Made by a program: the position numbers and the translations under genes. A stretch of DNA of 64,000 nucleotides from Mycobacteriales bacterium (GTDB lineage: Bacteria; Actinomycetota; Actinomycetes; DATLTS01). Under the pieces are notes generated by a model. The model did not search any database. It saw only the letters and a list, made by a program, of their open reading frames with translations, and was not told the DNA's origin. Where the stretch lies: assembly GCA_035533475.1 (NCBI GenBank), contig DATLTS010000032.1, positions 1 through 64,000 of the forward strand, given 5' to 3'. Of this stretch, positions 1 to 8,774 are shown one piece after another. The number at the start of each line of letters is the position of its first letter. The stretch's first letter is position 1.

Positions 1-25
1 CGCCCCCCCGCGACAGTGGAGATAT

Positions 26-538
26 CTAGGCTCGGTGCGGACTGGGCAGTGGCGCGCCAGTTTCGAGGACGGTCTTGAGGTTGCTCAGGATCCAGGCCCA
101 GCCGACGACGCTCGCGGCCGTCTTTGGCGAGTCGTCGAGCCGGTCATGGACGAGAGTGAGCTTTGTTGTGTCAACATCGGCCGCCTCGAGTTCCCAGGTG
201 ACGCGGCTGGCGGGTTCGGCCGCCATGTCGGCGTCGTAGAGGCTCTTCCAAGTGTGGACGAGCCGGTGCGGTGGGTCGTATTCCTCGATGAGGTTGTCGC
301 CCCACTGCTCGCTGTGGTCGGGTGACCAGGAGCGGATCCGGCCGCCGACGCGGTAGTCGGCTTCCAAGTGCTGACCGTGGAAGAAGCGGGCGACCTGCTC
401 GGGTTCGGTGATGGCCGTCCAGACGGTCTCGAGCGGGGCGTTGATGTAGAGCACGTACACCTGCGTGGCGCCAGCGACTGCGCGCGGCGGCAGGGGGGTC
501 GGGGCCGTGGCGGGGACGGCCGGCTCGGTGGTGGTCAT
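26..538 (-). CDS. SRPBCC/AHSA1-type START-like domain protein
   Basis: Encodes about 170 residues of the SRPBCC (Bet v1-like) fold, AHSA1 branch, a hydrophobic-pocket family of small cytoplasmic proteins. The fold begins at the VYVLYINAPLETVWTAITEP stretch and continues through the typical FFHGQ, GGRIRSW and VTWELE segments. I chose the ATG at 538 because it overlaps the stop codon of the upstream arsR gene by four bases (ATGA), which is typical for this pair; a longer reading frame to 610 lies inside arsR. ArsR/SRPBCC pairs are common in actinobacteria, and the regulator normally controls both genes. The ligand is unknown. Confidence 0.9.
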   Translation of the reverse strand: MTTTEPAVPATAPTPLPPRAVAGATQVYVLYINAPLETVWTAITEPEQVARFFHGQHLEADYRVGGRIRSWSPDHSEQWGDNLIEEYDPPHRLVHTWKSLYDADMAAEPASRVTWELEAADVDTTKLTLVHDRLDDSPKTAASVVGWAWILSNLKTVLETGAPLPSPHRA

Positions 539-867
539 GTGGTGCCCTCCAGACGGTTCTTGAGATCGAGAAGAAGGTCGAGCTGCCGGGCGCGGTACTT
601 GTCGATCCACCGGTCGGCGATCAGCCGGATGGGGACCGGGTTGAGGTGGTGCCGCTTGTGGCGACCGTCGCGTCGTGTGACGACGAGCCCGGCTTGCTCG
701 AGCGTTGCGAGGTGCTTCATCACCCCGAACCGGGTCAGCGCCGGCACCTCTGCCTCCAGCTCGCCAAGCGTGCGGCCGTCACACTCGAAGAGCCGGTCGA
801 GCAGCAGGCGCCGCGTCGGGTCGGCCAGTGCACGGAAGACCCGGTCGTCGCCCACGTCGTCCGCCAT
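535..867 (-). CDS. ArsR-family winged-helix transcriptional regulator
   Basis: A 110-residue ArsR/SmtB-type repressor. The N-terminal segment VFRALADPTRRLLLDRL is the family signature. The recognition helix lies around residues 45-62 (LTRFGVMKHLATLEQAGL), followed by a wing (VVTRRDGRHKRHHLNP). No metal-binding ELCVCD-type motif is present, so it probably does not sense metals. It is first in a two-gene operon with the SRPBCC gene, and an inverted repeat just upstream is the likely autoregulatory operator. Confidence 0.93.
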   Translation of the reverse strand: MADDVGDDRVFRALADPTRRLLLDRLFECDGRTLGELEAEVPALTRFGVMKHLATLEQAGLVVTRRDGRHKRHHLNPVPIRLIADRWIDKYRARQLDLLLDLKNRLEGTT

Positions 868-889
868 AGGGTAACCATAGGTGACCTAG

Positions 890-927
890 CAGTCACGTGT
901 CAATACAGTCACGTATCGTTTATTGAC
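890..927. promoter_or_regulatory. Candidate ArsR operator/promoter region
   Basis: Upstream of the arsR start there are two copies of CAGTCACGT (890-898 and 906-914, 16 bp apart). There is also an inverted repeat GTCAATA (899-905) / TATTGAC (921-927). The stretch is clearly more AT-rich than its surroundings. Autoregulation is inferred from position and symmetry. Confidence 0.45.
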
Positions 928-1262
928 GGCCAGCCAGTTCGGTGGGTTTCCCGCATGCCCGCTCGTCCAGCTCCGCCTGCCTCGCCTAGCTATCAACGCA
1001 CTCATCTGCCGCGACGCGGTCGCTCACCGAAGTCCGCGTGCGACCGCTGATCGCATAGTTATGCAGCTCGGGACGTCCATCCAGGTCCAGCCCGGCCGTG
1101 GAATCACCAAACAGAGTGCCGGCTCTCGTGCGTCCCCCTGGGACGACTGCTCAAGTTTCCGGTAGCGCCGGTGCCCGGCTCGACGAAGTGGTAACGCCGC
1201 CGGCTGCAACGGCTCGTCTGAAACGCCCACTCAGCTCGATCCCACCAGCGCGCCGACTCGGT
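928..1262. other. Intergenic stretch without a supported gene
   Basis: Between the arsR promoter and the end of hicB I see no reading frame with protein-like composition on either strand, no tRNA and no strong hairpin. It may hold the remains of decayed genes, as the next few kilobases do. Confidence 0.5.
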
Positions 1263-1649
1263 TCAGCCGACGAGCTGGTGGACCCTCTGGTACGACACGC
1301 CGGTGAGGGTGCCGATATCGCGCAGGTTCATGCCACGCGCTCTGAGGGCTCGGGCAGTGACAGCCGTGAGTGCAGCAAGCTCCTTTTCCGACGCTTCGAG
1401 GTTGGCGCGGCGCTCGCGTAACTCGGCGGCACGGCGACCTATCTCCTCGTCGTACTCGATGTCGAGATCGATGTCGCTCGGATCCACCACGTCACCAGTC
1501 ATGAGGTGGATCACCTCGGCGATCCGGCTTGGGAGCTGGTCGAGCCGACGGGCCTGCGTCACACCGCCGGCTGCGGGAACGGCAACCCAGTAGCGCCCGT
1601 CCCATTCGACGGCTGCTCGGTACGTCTCGGTCTTTGTGCGCTTGGTCAT
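1263..1649 (-). CDS. hicB: HicB-type antitoxin with C-terminal helix-turn-helix
   Basis: About 128 residues. The N-terminal part (YRAAVEWDGRYWVAVPAAGG) is the small HicB beta-fold that neutralises HicA. The C-terminus (MNLRDIGTLTGVSYQRVHQL) is a helix-turn-helix for operator binding, and a charged helix lies between them. The ATG at 1649 overlaps the stop of hicA by four bases. Gene order toxin-antitoxin fits hicAB loci. It is expected to repress its own promoter through the palindromes at 1887-1915. Confidence 0.85.
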   Translation of the reverse strand: MTKRTKTETYRAAVEWDGRYWVAVPAAGGVTQARRLDQLPSRIAEVIHLMTGDVVDPSDIDLDIEYDEEIGRRAAELRERRANLEASEKELAALTAVTARALRARGMNLRDIGTLTGVSYQRVHQLVG

Positions 1650-1870
1650 CGCTGTAGGTCCTTCTGGAGCCACTTGGGTCCGAATTCGGCTGCGAACACC
1701 CGCTCGATGTTGCGGAGCACTCCTGTGCTCTGCTCTCGGTCACCAGCCACGATCGTGTTCGTCAGTCCGCCAGGGGTCAGCCACTTCTCATGCGAACCTT
1801 CGGTTGCAACGAGTACGCATCCCCTTGCGGTGAGAACCTGGCGAACCCTCCGTGTTGGTACCGGCTTCAC
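1646..1870 (-). CDS. hicA: HicA-type mRNA interferase toxin
   Basis: A 74-residue protein of the HicA double-stranded-RNA-binding-like fold, which cleaves mRNA independently of the ribosome when not bound by HicB. The GSH motif with the catalytic histidine is at residues 25-27 (ATEGSHEKW), preceded by the typical RRVRQVLTARGCVLV helix and strand. Length is normal for the family. It is coupled to hicB by a four-base overlap. Confidence 0.88.
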   Translation of the reverse strand: MKPVPTRRVRQVLTARGCVLVATEGSHEKWLTPGGLTNTIVAGDREQSTGVLRNIERVFAAEFGPKWLQKDLQR

Positions 1871-1886
1871 CTTAGCAGTCTATCAC

Positions 1887-1915
1887 CTAGACTTACCAAG
1901 TCTAGTGTCTAGACA
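1887..1915. promoter_or_regulatory. Double palindromic operator of hicAB
   Basis: Two perfect palindromes lie back to back just upstream of the hicA start. CTAGACTT-ACC-AAGTCTAG (1887-1905) has 8-bp arms, and TGTCTAGACA (1906-1915) is a 10-bp palindrome sharing the TCTAGAC core. The HTH in HicB is the obvious candidate binder. Confidence 0.6.
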
Positions 1916-2029
1916 AGTGACGGTAGCGCCGGGCATGGATGCAGCGCCCGCCCGCGAATGCTTGACGGCTATGTTCGCGCCCGCCGGCTACGTCGGGACG
2001 AGCTGTGGATCGGCTCACGCGGCTGGTCT

Positions 2030-2820
2030 GTCGCCGGTTGACTTGTAGGGCCGCGCGCTCGCCGACGCGATCGCTCCGCTCGCCACCAGATCAGCTCGTA
2101 GGCATGCAGGGCGAGCCACGCGGAGGCGACGAGCGCGGACACGGATACCGCGACCGGCGTGAGCGCGGCGAGTACGACGCCGGCGATCGGCCGCCCGTAG
2201 CCGAGGGTATGTGAGGCGCGCCAGCGCAGCGCCACGAAGGCCAGCAGGTATAGGGCAGAGCCGCAACAGAGAGCAAGAGCTGGGATCAGGGGCAGATGCT
2301 TACTGACGTGAGCGAGCGTGGTACGCATCGCGAACCCGAAGAGCAGGATCCCGGCCACCATCGGCAGATGCAGGTACGTGTACGCGTCACGGGCGAAGGC
2401 GACCCGTGCCTCGCCCGATGCTGGGCGAGCAGGTGTTCGATGCCTCCAGAGGCGAAGTCGAAGTAGGCGAGCCAGAAGCTCGCGGCAACTACCAGACCGA
2501 GCACCGCCGCCGTGATGACGCTGGCACTCAGATGCGTTGAGCGGGCTCCGAAGCCGATCGACACGAGCGATTCGCCGATCGCGATGACGATGATCAGGCC
2601 GTGGCGCTCGGCGAAGTGGGTCGGATTTACCCGCCAGCCCCGTAGGCCGAAGAGGTTGGGGCCGAACATCCCCGCCAGGAAGGCGACGGCCCAAAGCACT
2701 GGCCGGACATCCGCCGGGACGAATGCCGCGGCCAGGACGAGTGCCGCGCCCGGCATGGCCGTGCAGGACATCCGCAGCACCGCGCGCAGCTGGTCCGGTT
2801 CGTCCCCGCTCACTAAACTT
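2030..2820 (-). pseudogene. Decayed LtrA-family (low temperature requirement A) membrane protein
   Basis: Two frames together encode the middle and C-terminal parts of an LtrA protein. The upstream part carries AERHGLIIVIAIGESLVSIG, a hallmark of the family. Near position 2420 the frame changes, and the second frame continues with RDAYTYLHLPMVAGILLFGF and further membrane helices ending in ELIWWRAER. The N-terminal third, with the usual ELFFDLVFV segment, is absent, so the gene is both 5'-truncated and frameshifted. It is not expected to make a functional protein. Confidence 0.8.
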
Positions 2821-2910
2821 ATACATAGGCGCGTTCGGGTGGTATCTCTCAGAAGATCGCGTCGTGAGGACCGTTGAGGGCGCAATGAAGGATGCCGGTC
2901 CGACCGAGGG

Positions 2911-3075
2911 GATTTTGGCGCTGACACGGAGCTTGTCCCCGCGTTCCATGTTTGGTGGCGTACAGGCTGGGACGCGCAAATCTTCATAGACAACCTGGCG
3001 TCCCCGCTAGCCAACCGGGTTCGGTTGACCACGGACGGGCTGAACATCTACGTGACGGCCATCGAGAACCGGTGT
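2911..3075 (+). pseudogene. Fragment of an IS1-like transposase
   Basis: One frame encodes DFGADTELVPAFHVW, then a segment FIDNLASPLANRVRLTTDG and LNIYVTAIENR. This resembles the DDE domain of IS1-family transposases (pattern DADTKLVPSW...LANRVQLTTDGH..YL.AVE). No start, no complete catalytic domain and no terminal repeats are visible, so this is a scrap left by an insertion, next to the damaged ltrA. Confidence 0.65.
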
Positions 3076-3311
3076 TGCTCCTTGCGCGGCAAGCGACTTC
3101 GACGGGCGATCTTGACCCGGCAGGTCACACCAGGCCCAGGTCGACCTTGACCTCGTCCAGGGGTAGGTAGTCGGCTTCCTCGCGGGCGGCACTTACCGCC
3201 AGCTAGGTCATGTACCCATCGGTCCCACGGTCGCCGCGGGCTGCGGCCGGGGCATCGAGTTGCGCCAACCCGGCGCCTGACCCCCACCTCCGGCGTGAGA
3301 CTCTCGGCGGG

Positions 3312-4427
3312 ATGACGACCCTTCCCCCGCTGCGACTGCCCCAGGTCGGCGACCTGCCCGGGGTGGGAACCCCGATCGACACCCTCGCCGGCATCGGGGA
3401 GACGGACGGTGGCTTCGGCGCCCGGCTGCGGCGCGCCCGGGAACTCGCCGCGGCACTTCGCAACGAGTTCCCGAGCACCGGGATGCCCGACGCGGTGGAC
3501 ACCTTCGACTTGGTGTCGCTTCCGTATCCGACCCGGTTCGGCTTGTGGCGGTCCGCGGTCACCCCGGCCCCGTTCCTCACCATTACCAACCGAATGCTGA
3601 TCGTGCGCTGGACCGAGTCCGACGCCACCCCGCGGATCCTGCTCTGGGAGCCGAGCGACGTTGAGCTCGACGCGAACACCCCTTACTTCGCCGAACTGGC
3701 CCGGCGCATGCCGGATCGGCTGCGCCGGTTCGCCGTCCGCGAGCACGGCGACGTCCTCGGCCGGCTCCGCGAGGCCGGCGTGGACCCGGCGGACGTGGAC
3801 TACCTCGCCTTCGACCACCTGCACACCCAGGACGTGCGCCGCTGGCTCGGCACCACGGAACCGCAGGCGGACATCAGCCCGGACCGGGCGATGCCGGCCG
3901 CCTTCCCCCGGGCCCGCCTCATCGTGCAGCGCGACGAACTCGCGGCGATGGCGGACCTGCACCCACTGCAACTCCCCTGGTACCAGCCACGGACCTTCGC
4001 CGACCTACCCGCCGACCGGCTGCTGCCCATCGATGGGGACGTGCTGCTCGGCCCCGGGGTGGCCCTGCTCTCCACCCCAGGGCACGTGTTCGGGAACCAG
4101 AGCCTGTTGCTGCACACGGCGACCGGCCTGTGGGCCAGTTCCGAGAACGTCATCGCGGCCGAGTGCCTCACGCCCGAGGTCAGCCGGATCCCGGGGCTGT
4201 GCCGCACCGCCCAACGTTGGGGCCGCGAGGTCGTTCTCAATGCCAACACCATCGAGACCACGGCCGAGCAGTACAACTCGATCGTCGTGGAGAAGACTCT
4301 GGTCGACCGGTCGATCCGCGACGGCCGGTTTCTCCAATTCTTCCCGTCCAGCGAGCTCACCCGCAGCCGGCTGGCACCCGGGGCCGGACCGACCTTCAGT
4401 CACGGCGGGATCCGCCACCGGCGCTGA
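3312..4427 (+). CDS. Metallo-beta-lactamase-fold protein with altered metal motif
   Basis: A 371-residue protein read from the ATG at 3312 (MTTLPPLRLPQVGDLPG). The segment VDYLAFDHLHTQD is in the position of the HxHxDH metal motif of MBL-fold hydrolases but reads HLHTQD. Later parts match the fold better: TPGHVFGNQSLLLHTATG corresponds to the third-histidine loop. The usual Asp of the D-strand is replaced in LWASSENVIAAE. It may bind one metal or none. Its 3' end overlaps the convergent penicillin-acylase-family gene by 32 bp. Substrate unknown. Confidence 0.75.
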   Translation: MTTLPPLRLPQVGDLPGVGTPIDTLAGIGETDGGFGARLRRARELAAALRNEFPSTGMPDAVDTFDLVSLPYPTRFGLWRSAVTPAPFLTITNRMLIVRWTESDATPRILLWEPSDVELDANTPYFAELARRMPDRLRRFAVREHGDVLGRLREAGVDPADVDYLAFDHLHTQDVRRWLGTTEPQADISPDRAMPAAFPRARLIVQRDELAAMADLHPLQLPWYQPRTFADLPADRLLPIDGDVLLGPGVALLSTPGHVFGNQSLLLHTATGLWASSENVIAAECLTPEVSRIPGLCRTAQRWGREVVLNANTIETTAEQYNSIVVEKTLVDRSIRDGRFLQFFPSSELTRSRLAPGAGPTFSHGGIRHRR

Positions 4428-7146
4428 GCCGCCGCCGGCGCCAGCCGAAGGCCGCCAGCACGAGCAGGGCGAGCCCCCCGGCGGCCGGCATGGTCCCGGC
4501 ACCCGTGGCCGCGAGCGTGCCGCCGCCGGTGGCGCCCGCGGCCCGGGAGGGGGTCGAGGCCGTCGTCGGCCGCGCCTCGATGACCTGGCCATAGCTGCCG
4601 CGGTTCGGCAACGGGTCCAGCGCCGGGACGCTGATCGCTCCCTGGGCCTGGAACTGCCCGGTCTCCACCGGCTCGTTCCAGTGGGCCACGTCCGAGCCTT
4701 GGGCACTGGTGAGCTCCGCGGCCGCGTCGAGCGCGGCCTGGTACAGCGCGTGCTGCTCGCCACCGGCCGTCCCGAGCCAGTTCCAGTGGGTCTCCCCGCG
4801 CAGCGCGGCGACGAGCACCTGCTCGGTCGCGTCCTCGAACTTGTACGTCGGCGCCGAGAGGTTGTCGACCGAGACGTAGTGACAGGGTGGGCTGGAACAG
4901 TCCAGTCCCGCGTTGCGCGCGAAATCGCCCCGCAACGTCGGTGCCTCGGTGCGGGCCAGCACGTGCTCCATCCACCGGTCGAAGAAGACGACCGCCGGGG
5001 ACCCGTAGCCGCCGGTCCCGTTGACGAAGTCCCGCCGGCCGTCCCAGGTCGCGAGATAACCACGAACCTGCTCGAGCTGCGGATCCGTCGTCGCGGCCAG
5101 CGCCGCGCGCAGATAGGGCAGGAACACCCGGGCCGGGTTGTCGAGGTAGGCGACGTCGCGGGGGACCTGCCCGAGCTCCGCGAAGCTCAACGGCGCCCGC
5201 CGGGCGACATCGGCGGCTAGCGGGACCGATTCCCACTCGTCCCCCCAGAAGCCGGCCTCCCGACCGGACAGACCCTTGGACCACCACCCGACCGCCGGCT
5301 TGCCGTTCCAATTGACGACGAACCCGGTCGACGGATTGACCACATGCGGGTGCGCCGGCCAGCTCTCGAAACCCTGCCAGTCGTAGGCGCCGGTCCCGGG
5401 CATCGGAAGGGTGGGGTCGGCATTGGCGGCTTCGATCGGATACACGCCGGTGTGCCAGTAGCCGATCGTCCCGTGATCGTCGACATAGAAGAAGTTGAAG
5501 CCCAACCCCATGTTGGACACCGCCGCCCCGAAGTGGGTCGCGTCGTGCTGCTGACCGGCCAGGTCCCACGCCTGAAGCGACTGGAGGATCCGACCGTCGA
5601 CGGTAGATGCGTGAACGTATAGATGGTGATCGGAATCGGGGTCGGCGACCGCATTGCCGTGCAGGGTCCGGTAGAGGTGCATCGTGGTGGGCGTCAGCGG
5701 GCACAGCGGCGGAACCTGCGGGTTCGGCAGCCCCGTGAGCAGCCCGGTCACGTCGGTCGGGGGGTTGGTGCAGCCGAGGGTTACGGTCTGCTCCTGGATC
5801 GGAAGCCAGCGACCGTCGTGGAGGTAGTGGGTGTTGGACGCGTCGAGCTGCTCCACGTACAGGTCGGAGTTCGCGTCCTCCGCCGAGGTCACCGTCCATG
5901 CGGCGTCGGCGTTTCGACCGATCACGAACAGCGGGATGCCGGGGACCATGATCCCGCGCTCGTCGCGCACCGGATCATGCACTTCGGCCTCCCAGAGGAA
6001 CCCGGGCACCGCCCAGCCGGTCTGTGGCCCGCCGTAGAGCATCGGCGCGTGGTCCTTGGTCAACCGGCCGGAGACGATCACCGCGTTGCTGCCCCAGCGC
6101 GGAATGGCGAGCAGGCGCTGAAGCAAGGTGACCTGCGCCGCCGCCAGGTCCACCCGGCGCTCGATCGGCGCGACGTCAGCGAGGGGTGGCAGCGTGGACG
6201 GGTCATGGTTGGCGTAGCGCGAGCCGGTGAAGGCGCTAGGCACCGGACGGCCGACGTGCCGCGGGAAGATGCCGTCCTGGGCGGCGATGGACGTCGGGGC
6301 CCGCGGGTCGTCGAGCGGAAGGAGGTCTTCGAAGATGGTCTCGGCATGGGGCTGGCCGTATTCGTTGACCAGATCGAGGTAGGTGACCGCCGCCCCGAGC
6401 TCGCTGCCGCCGAACTCGCCGAAAAACCTCGCCGCGTACTCGCCGAAGCCCAGACTGTCACCGACCGTCCAGGATGCGATCGGGTAATCGTTGAGCAGAA
6501 GGAACTCGGCCGGCAGCTTCGTGACGTCGGTCTCGGCCTGGCGGATGTATGCGTTTATGCCGTCGGTGAATCGCTGGAGCCCGATCCGGTAAGCGGACGG
6601 GAGCCGGGAAAATTCGGCGTCGAGCAGCGCGGTCCCCTCGCTGGCGCGGTGAACCGCCATATCCATCGGCAACCCGCTGGGCCCGATCAGCTGGGCGAGC
6701 GTCCCGTGCCCGACATGGCGGAAGACCTCCATCTGGAACAGCCGATCCTGGGCCATCGCGTAGCCGATCCCGTAGTAGAGGTCGGCCTCGCTCGACGCGG
6801 TGATGGTCGGCACCCCGTAGCTGGGATCCCGGTAGATGAGGACGTTCGGGTCGCCCGGCGCGGGGCTGCCCTCGCCCTGGCCCTGGAACTGCATCGACTT
6901 GTAGGTCCAGCCGGTGTAGAGCGGCAGCTGATCCTGGGTGTGCGGACCGTACGTCGGGGCGACCCCCGTGGTCGCCGCCGTGAAGCTCGGCAGGGTGTCC
7001 AGCCCGGATTCACCCGGCGGGACGACGTTCACCGCCCGTAGTCGATCCGAGGTGGGCCCGGCGCCGCTCGCTCCGGCTCCAGGCGGCACGGCCAGGGCCA
7101 GCGCCGCGCCGATCAGGACGAAAAGAGCGCCTCGGTCAGCTCGCAT
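4396..7146 (-). CDS. Secreted penicillin acylase-family (Ntn hydrolase) protein with possible sortase signal
   Basis: A 916-residue precursor of the penicillin/acyl-homoserine-lactone acylase family, which hydrolyses amide bonds after autocatalytic cleavage. Residues 6-27 form a signal peptide. The alpha-chain region contains IYRDPSYGVPTITASS and YGIGYAMAQDRLFQME. The nucleophile is Ser353 in IPRWGSNAVIVSG, the cleavage point between spacer and beta chain. The C-terminus reads TLAATGAGTMPAAGG, a hydrophobic helix, then RRRR. LAATG resembles the LAxTG signal of class E sortases, so the enzyme may be wall-anchored. Natural substrate unknown; candidates are acyl amides or lactones. Confidence 0.9.
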   Translation of the reverse strand: MRADRGALFVLIGAALALAVPPGAGASGAGPTSDRLRAVNVVPPGESGLDTLPSFTAATTGVAPTYGPHTQDQLPLYTGWTYKSMQFQGQGEGSPAPGDPNVLIYRDPSYGVPTITASSEADLYYGIGYAMAQDRLFQMEVFRHVGHGTLAQLIGPSGLPMDMAVHRASEGTALLDAEFSRLPSAYRIGLQRFTDGINAYIRQAETDVTKLPAEFLLLNDYPIASWTVGDSLGFGEYAARFFGEFGGSELGAAVTYLDLVNEYGQPHAETIFEDLLPLDDPRAPTSIAAQDGIFPRHVGRPVPSAFTGSRYANHDPSTLPPLADVAPIERRVDLAAAQVTLLQRLLAIPRWGSNAVIVSGRLTKDHAPMLYGGPQTGWAVPGFLWEAEVHDPVRDERGIMVPGIPLFVIGRNADAAWTVTSAEDANSDLYVEQLDASNTHYLHDGRWLPIQEQTVTLGCTNPPTDVTGLLTGLPNPQVPPLCPLTPTTMHLYRTLHGNAVADPDSDHHLYVHASTVDGRILQSLQAWDLAGQQHDATHFGAAVSNMGLGFNFFYVDDHGTIGYWHTGVYPIEAANADPTLPMPGTGAYDWQGFESWPAHPHVVNPSTGFVVNWNGKPAVGWWSKGLSGREAGFWGDEWESVPLAADVARRAPLSFAELGQVPRDVAYLDNPARVFLPYLRAALAATTDPQLEQVRGYLATWDGRRDFVNGTGGYGSPAVVFFDRWMEHVLARTEAPTLRGDFARNAGLDCSSPPCHYVSVDNLSAPTYKFEDATEQVLVAALRGETHWNWLGTAGGEQHALYQAALDAAAELTSAQGSDVAHWNEPVETGQFQAQGAISVPALDPLPNRGSYGQVIEARPTTASTPSRAAGATGGGTLAATGAGTMPAAGGLALLVLAAFGWRRRRLSAGGGSRRD

Positions 7147-7191
7147 ACCGTGAACTTAGGCACCGGCCGGAGATCTCCTGCCGGCACGGAC

Positions 7192-7227
7192 GAGGGGGAC
7201 CCCGGCAGGGTAGCCAGGGTCCCCCTC
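7192..7227 (-). terminator. Hairpin in the pntB-acylase spacer
   Basis: GAGGGGGACCC (7192-7202) pairs perfectly with GGGTCCCCCTC (7217-7227) around a 14-base loop. There is no T-tract, as is usual for GC-rich actinobacteria. It lies downstream of pntB and ahead of the acylase gene on the same strand. Confidence 0.55.
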
Positions 7228-7323
7228 GGTCGGCCCGTTAGGTCGCCTCACGGCGTCGTGTCGCTCGTAGCGACTGGTTTGGGTCCGGGGGCCTAGTTGC
7301 GAACCGACCCCTTGAACTTCGAC

Positions 7324-7340
7324 CGACCCGAGCCGGGTCG
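7324..7340 (-). terminator. Short hairpin directly downstream of pntB
   Basis: CGACCCG-AGC-CGGGTCG is a perfect 7-bp stem with a 3-base loop, about 50 bases after the pntB stop. With the second hairpin at 7192-7227 it probably ends the transhydrogenase transcript. Nothing else is seen in the 242-base spacer. Confidence 0.45.
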
Positions 7341-7388
7341 ATACGGCCGAACGGGGGTCCCTCCGGAGCCGACCGGCGGACATGGCGA

Positions 7389-8774
7389 CTAGGCGCTCTT
7401 CACCGCGGCGACCAGCGCCGTCAGGGTGTCCTTGGCGTCCCCGAACAGCATCGTGGTCTTGGCGTTGTAGAGCAGCTCGTTGTCGATCCCGGCAAAACCC
7501 GGGCGCATGCTCCGCTTCATGAACACGACGTTCGTCGCCGCATCGACGTCGAGGATCGGCATCCCGTAGATCGGGCTGCCGGGCGAGTCCCGCGCCGCCG
7601 GGTTCACGACGTCGTTGGCGCCGACGACCAGCACGACGTCGGTCTGTGGAAACGTCGGGTTGATCTCATCCATCTCTTTGAGGTGCTCGTAGGGGACATT
7701 CGCCTCGGCGAGCAGAACGTTCATGTGGCCCGGCATCCGACCGGCCACCGGGTGAATGGCGTAGGCGACCGCGGCGCCCCTGGCTTCGAGCAGCTCGGCT
7801 AGTTCGCGGATCGTGTGCTGGGCCTGGGCGACCGCCAGCCCGTAGCCCGGGACGATCACGACCCGGCGCGAGTAGGCAAGCAGGACCGCGACGTCATCGA
7901 CCGAACCCGTCCGCACCGCCCGGTCGCCGGCGCCCGCGGCCAGCGCCACAGATGTCCCGCTCGCGGTGAACGACCCGAACAGGATGTTCGGGAGCGAGCG
8001 CCCCATGGCCTGGCTCATCAGCCGGGTGAGGACCGTTCCGGATGCACCGACGAGGGTCCCCGCGACGAGTAACAGGGTGTTGTGCAGGACCGCACCCGAG
8101 GCCGCGACGGCGAGCCCGGTGAACGAGTTGAGCAGGCTGATCACGACCGGCACGTCGGCCCCGCCGACCGGCAGGACGAACAGCACGCCGAGCACGAGCG
8201 CGGCAACCGCCAGGATGGCGAGGGCCGGTGTGCTCCCCGTCACCAGCACGACGACCAACAGCACGAGCACCACGGCCGCAACAGCCGAGTTGATGTATCT
8301 GCCACCCGGGATCGTCACCGGCCGGCCGGTCATGAGCTCCTGAAGCTTGGCGAAGGTCAGGACGCTGCCGGTGAACGAGACGCACCCGACCGCCGTGCTG
8401 AATACCACGGCGAGCGCGGTGCCGACCGCCGGGCCACCGCCGATCCGCACGAAATCGGCAATCGAGACCAGCGCCGCCGCGCCGCCGCCGACCCCGTTGA
8501 AGGCGGCGACCATCTGCGGGATCGCGGTCATCTTGACCGAGCGCGCGGCGGGCACGCCGATCACGGTGCCGACGGCGACACACCCGACAATCAGACCGAT
8601 CCGGTGCAGGCCGGGGACGAAGAAAGTGGCGATCGTGGCGACCACCATGCCGAAGGCGCCAACCAGATTGCCGGCCCGGGCGGAGCGGGGCGAGGACAAG
8701 CCCTTTAGGGCGACGATGAAGCAGACCGCCGCGAATAGGTACCCGAGCCGGATCGCGTCGATGCGCGCCGTCAC
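7389..8774 (-). CDS. pntB: NAD(P) transhydrogenase subunit beta
   Basis: A 461-residue integral membrane subunit of the proton-translocating transhydrogenase, which drives hydride transfer from NADH to NADP+ with the proton gradient. The N-terminal two thirds are hydrophobic helices (AAVCFIVALKGLSSPRSARAGN is typical). The C-terminal dIII domain binds NADP(H) through VPGYGLAVAQAQH and ends with FAGIDNELLYNAKTTMLFGD. Full length for the family. It overlaps the alpha2 gene by four bases, so the three pnt genes form one translationally coupled unit. Confidence 0.96.
   Translation of the reverse strand: MTARIDAIRLGYLFAAVCFIVALKGLSSPRSARAGNLVGAFGMVVATIATFFVPGLHRIGLIVGCVAVGTVIGVPAARSVKMTAIPQMVAAFNGVGGGAAALVSIADFVRIGGGPAVGTALAVVFSTAVGCVSFTGSVLTFAKLQELMTGRPVTIPGGRYINSAVAAVVLVLLVVVLVTGSTPALAILAVAALVLGVLFVLPVGGADVPVVISLLNSFTGLAVAASGAVLHNTLLLVAGTLVGASGTVLTRLMSQAMGRSLPNILFGSFTASGTSVALAAGAGDRAVRTGSVDDVAVLLAYSRRVVIVPGYGLAVAQAQHTIRELAELLEARGAAVAYAIHPVAGRMPGHMNVLLAEANVPYEHLKEMDEINPTFPQTDVVLVVGANDVVNPAARDSPGSPIYGMPILDVDAATNVVFMKRSMRPGFAGIDNELLYNAKTTMLFGDAKDTLTALVAAVKSA

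Noticed and set aside
3661-5220. Long plus-strand reading frame of 519 codons across the MBL and acylase genes
   Set aside because: It overlaps two well-supported genes, is Arg/Pro/Ser-rich and has no domain; an effect of high GC content.
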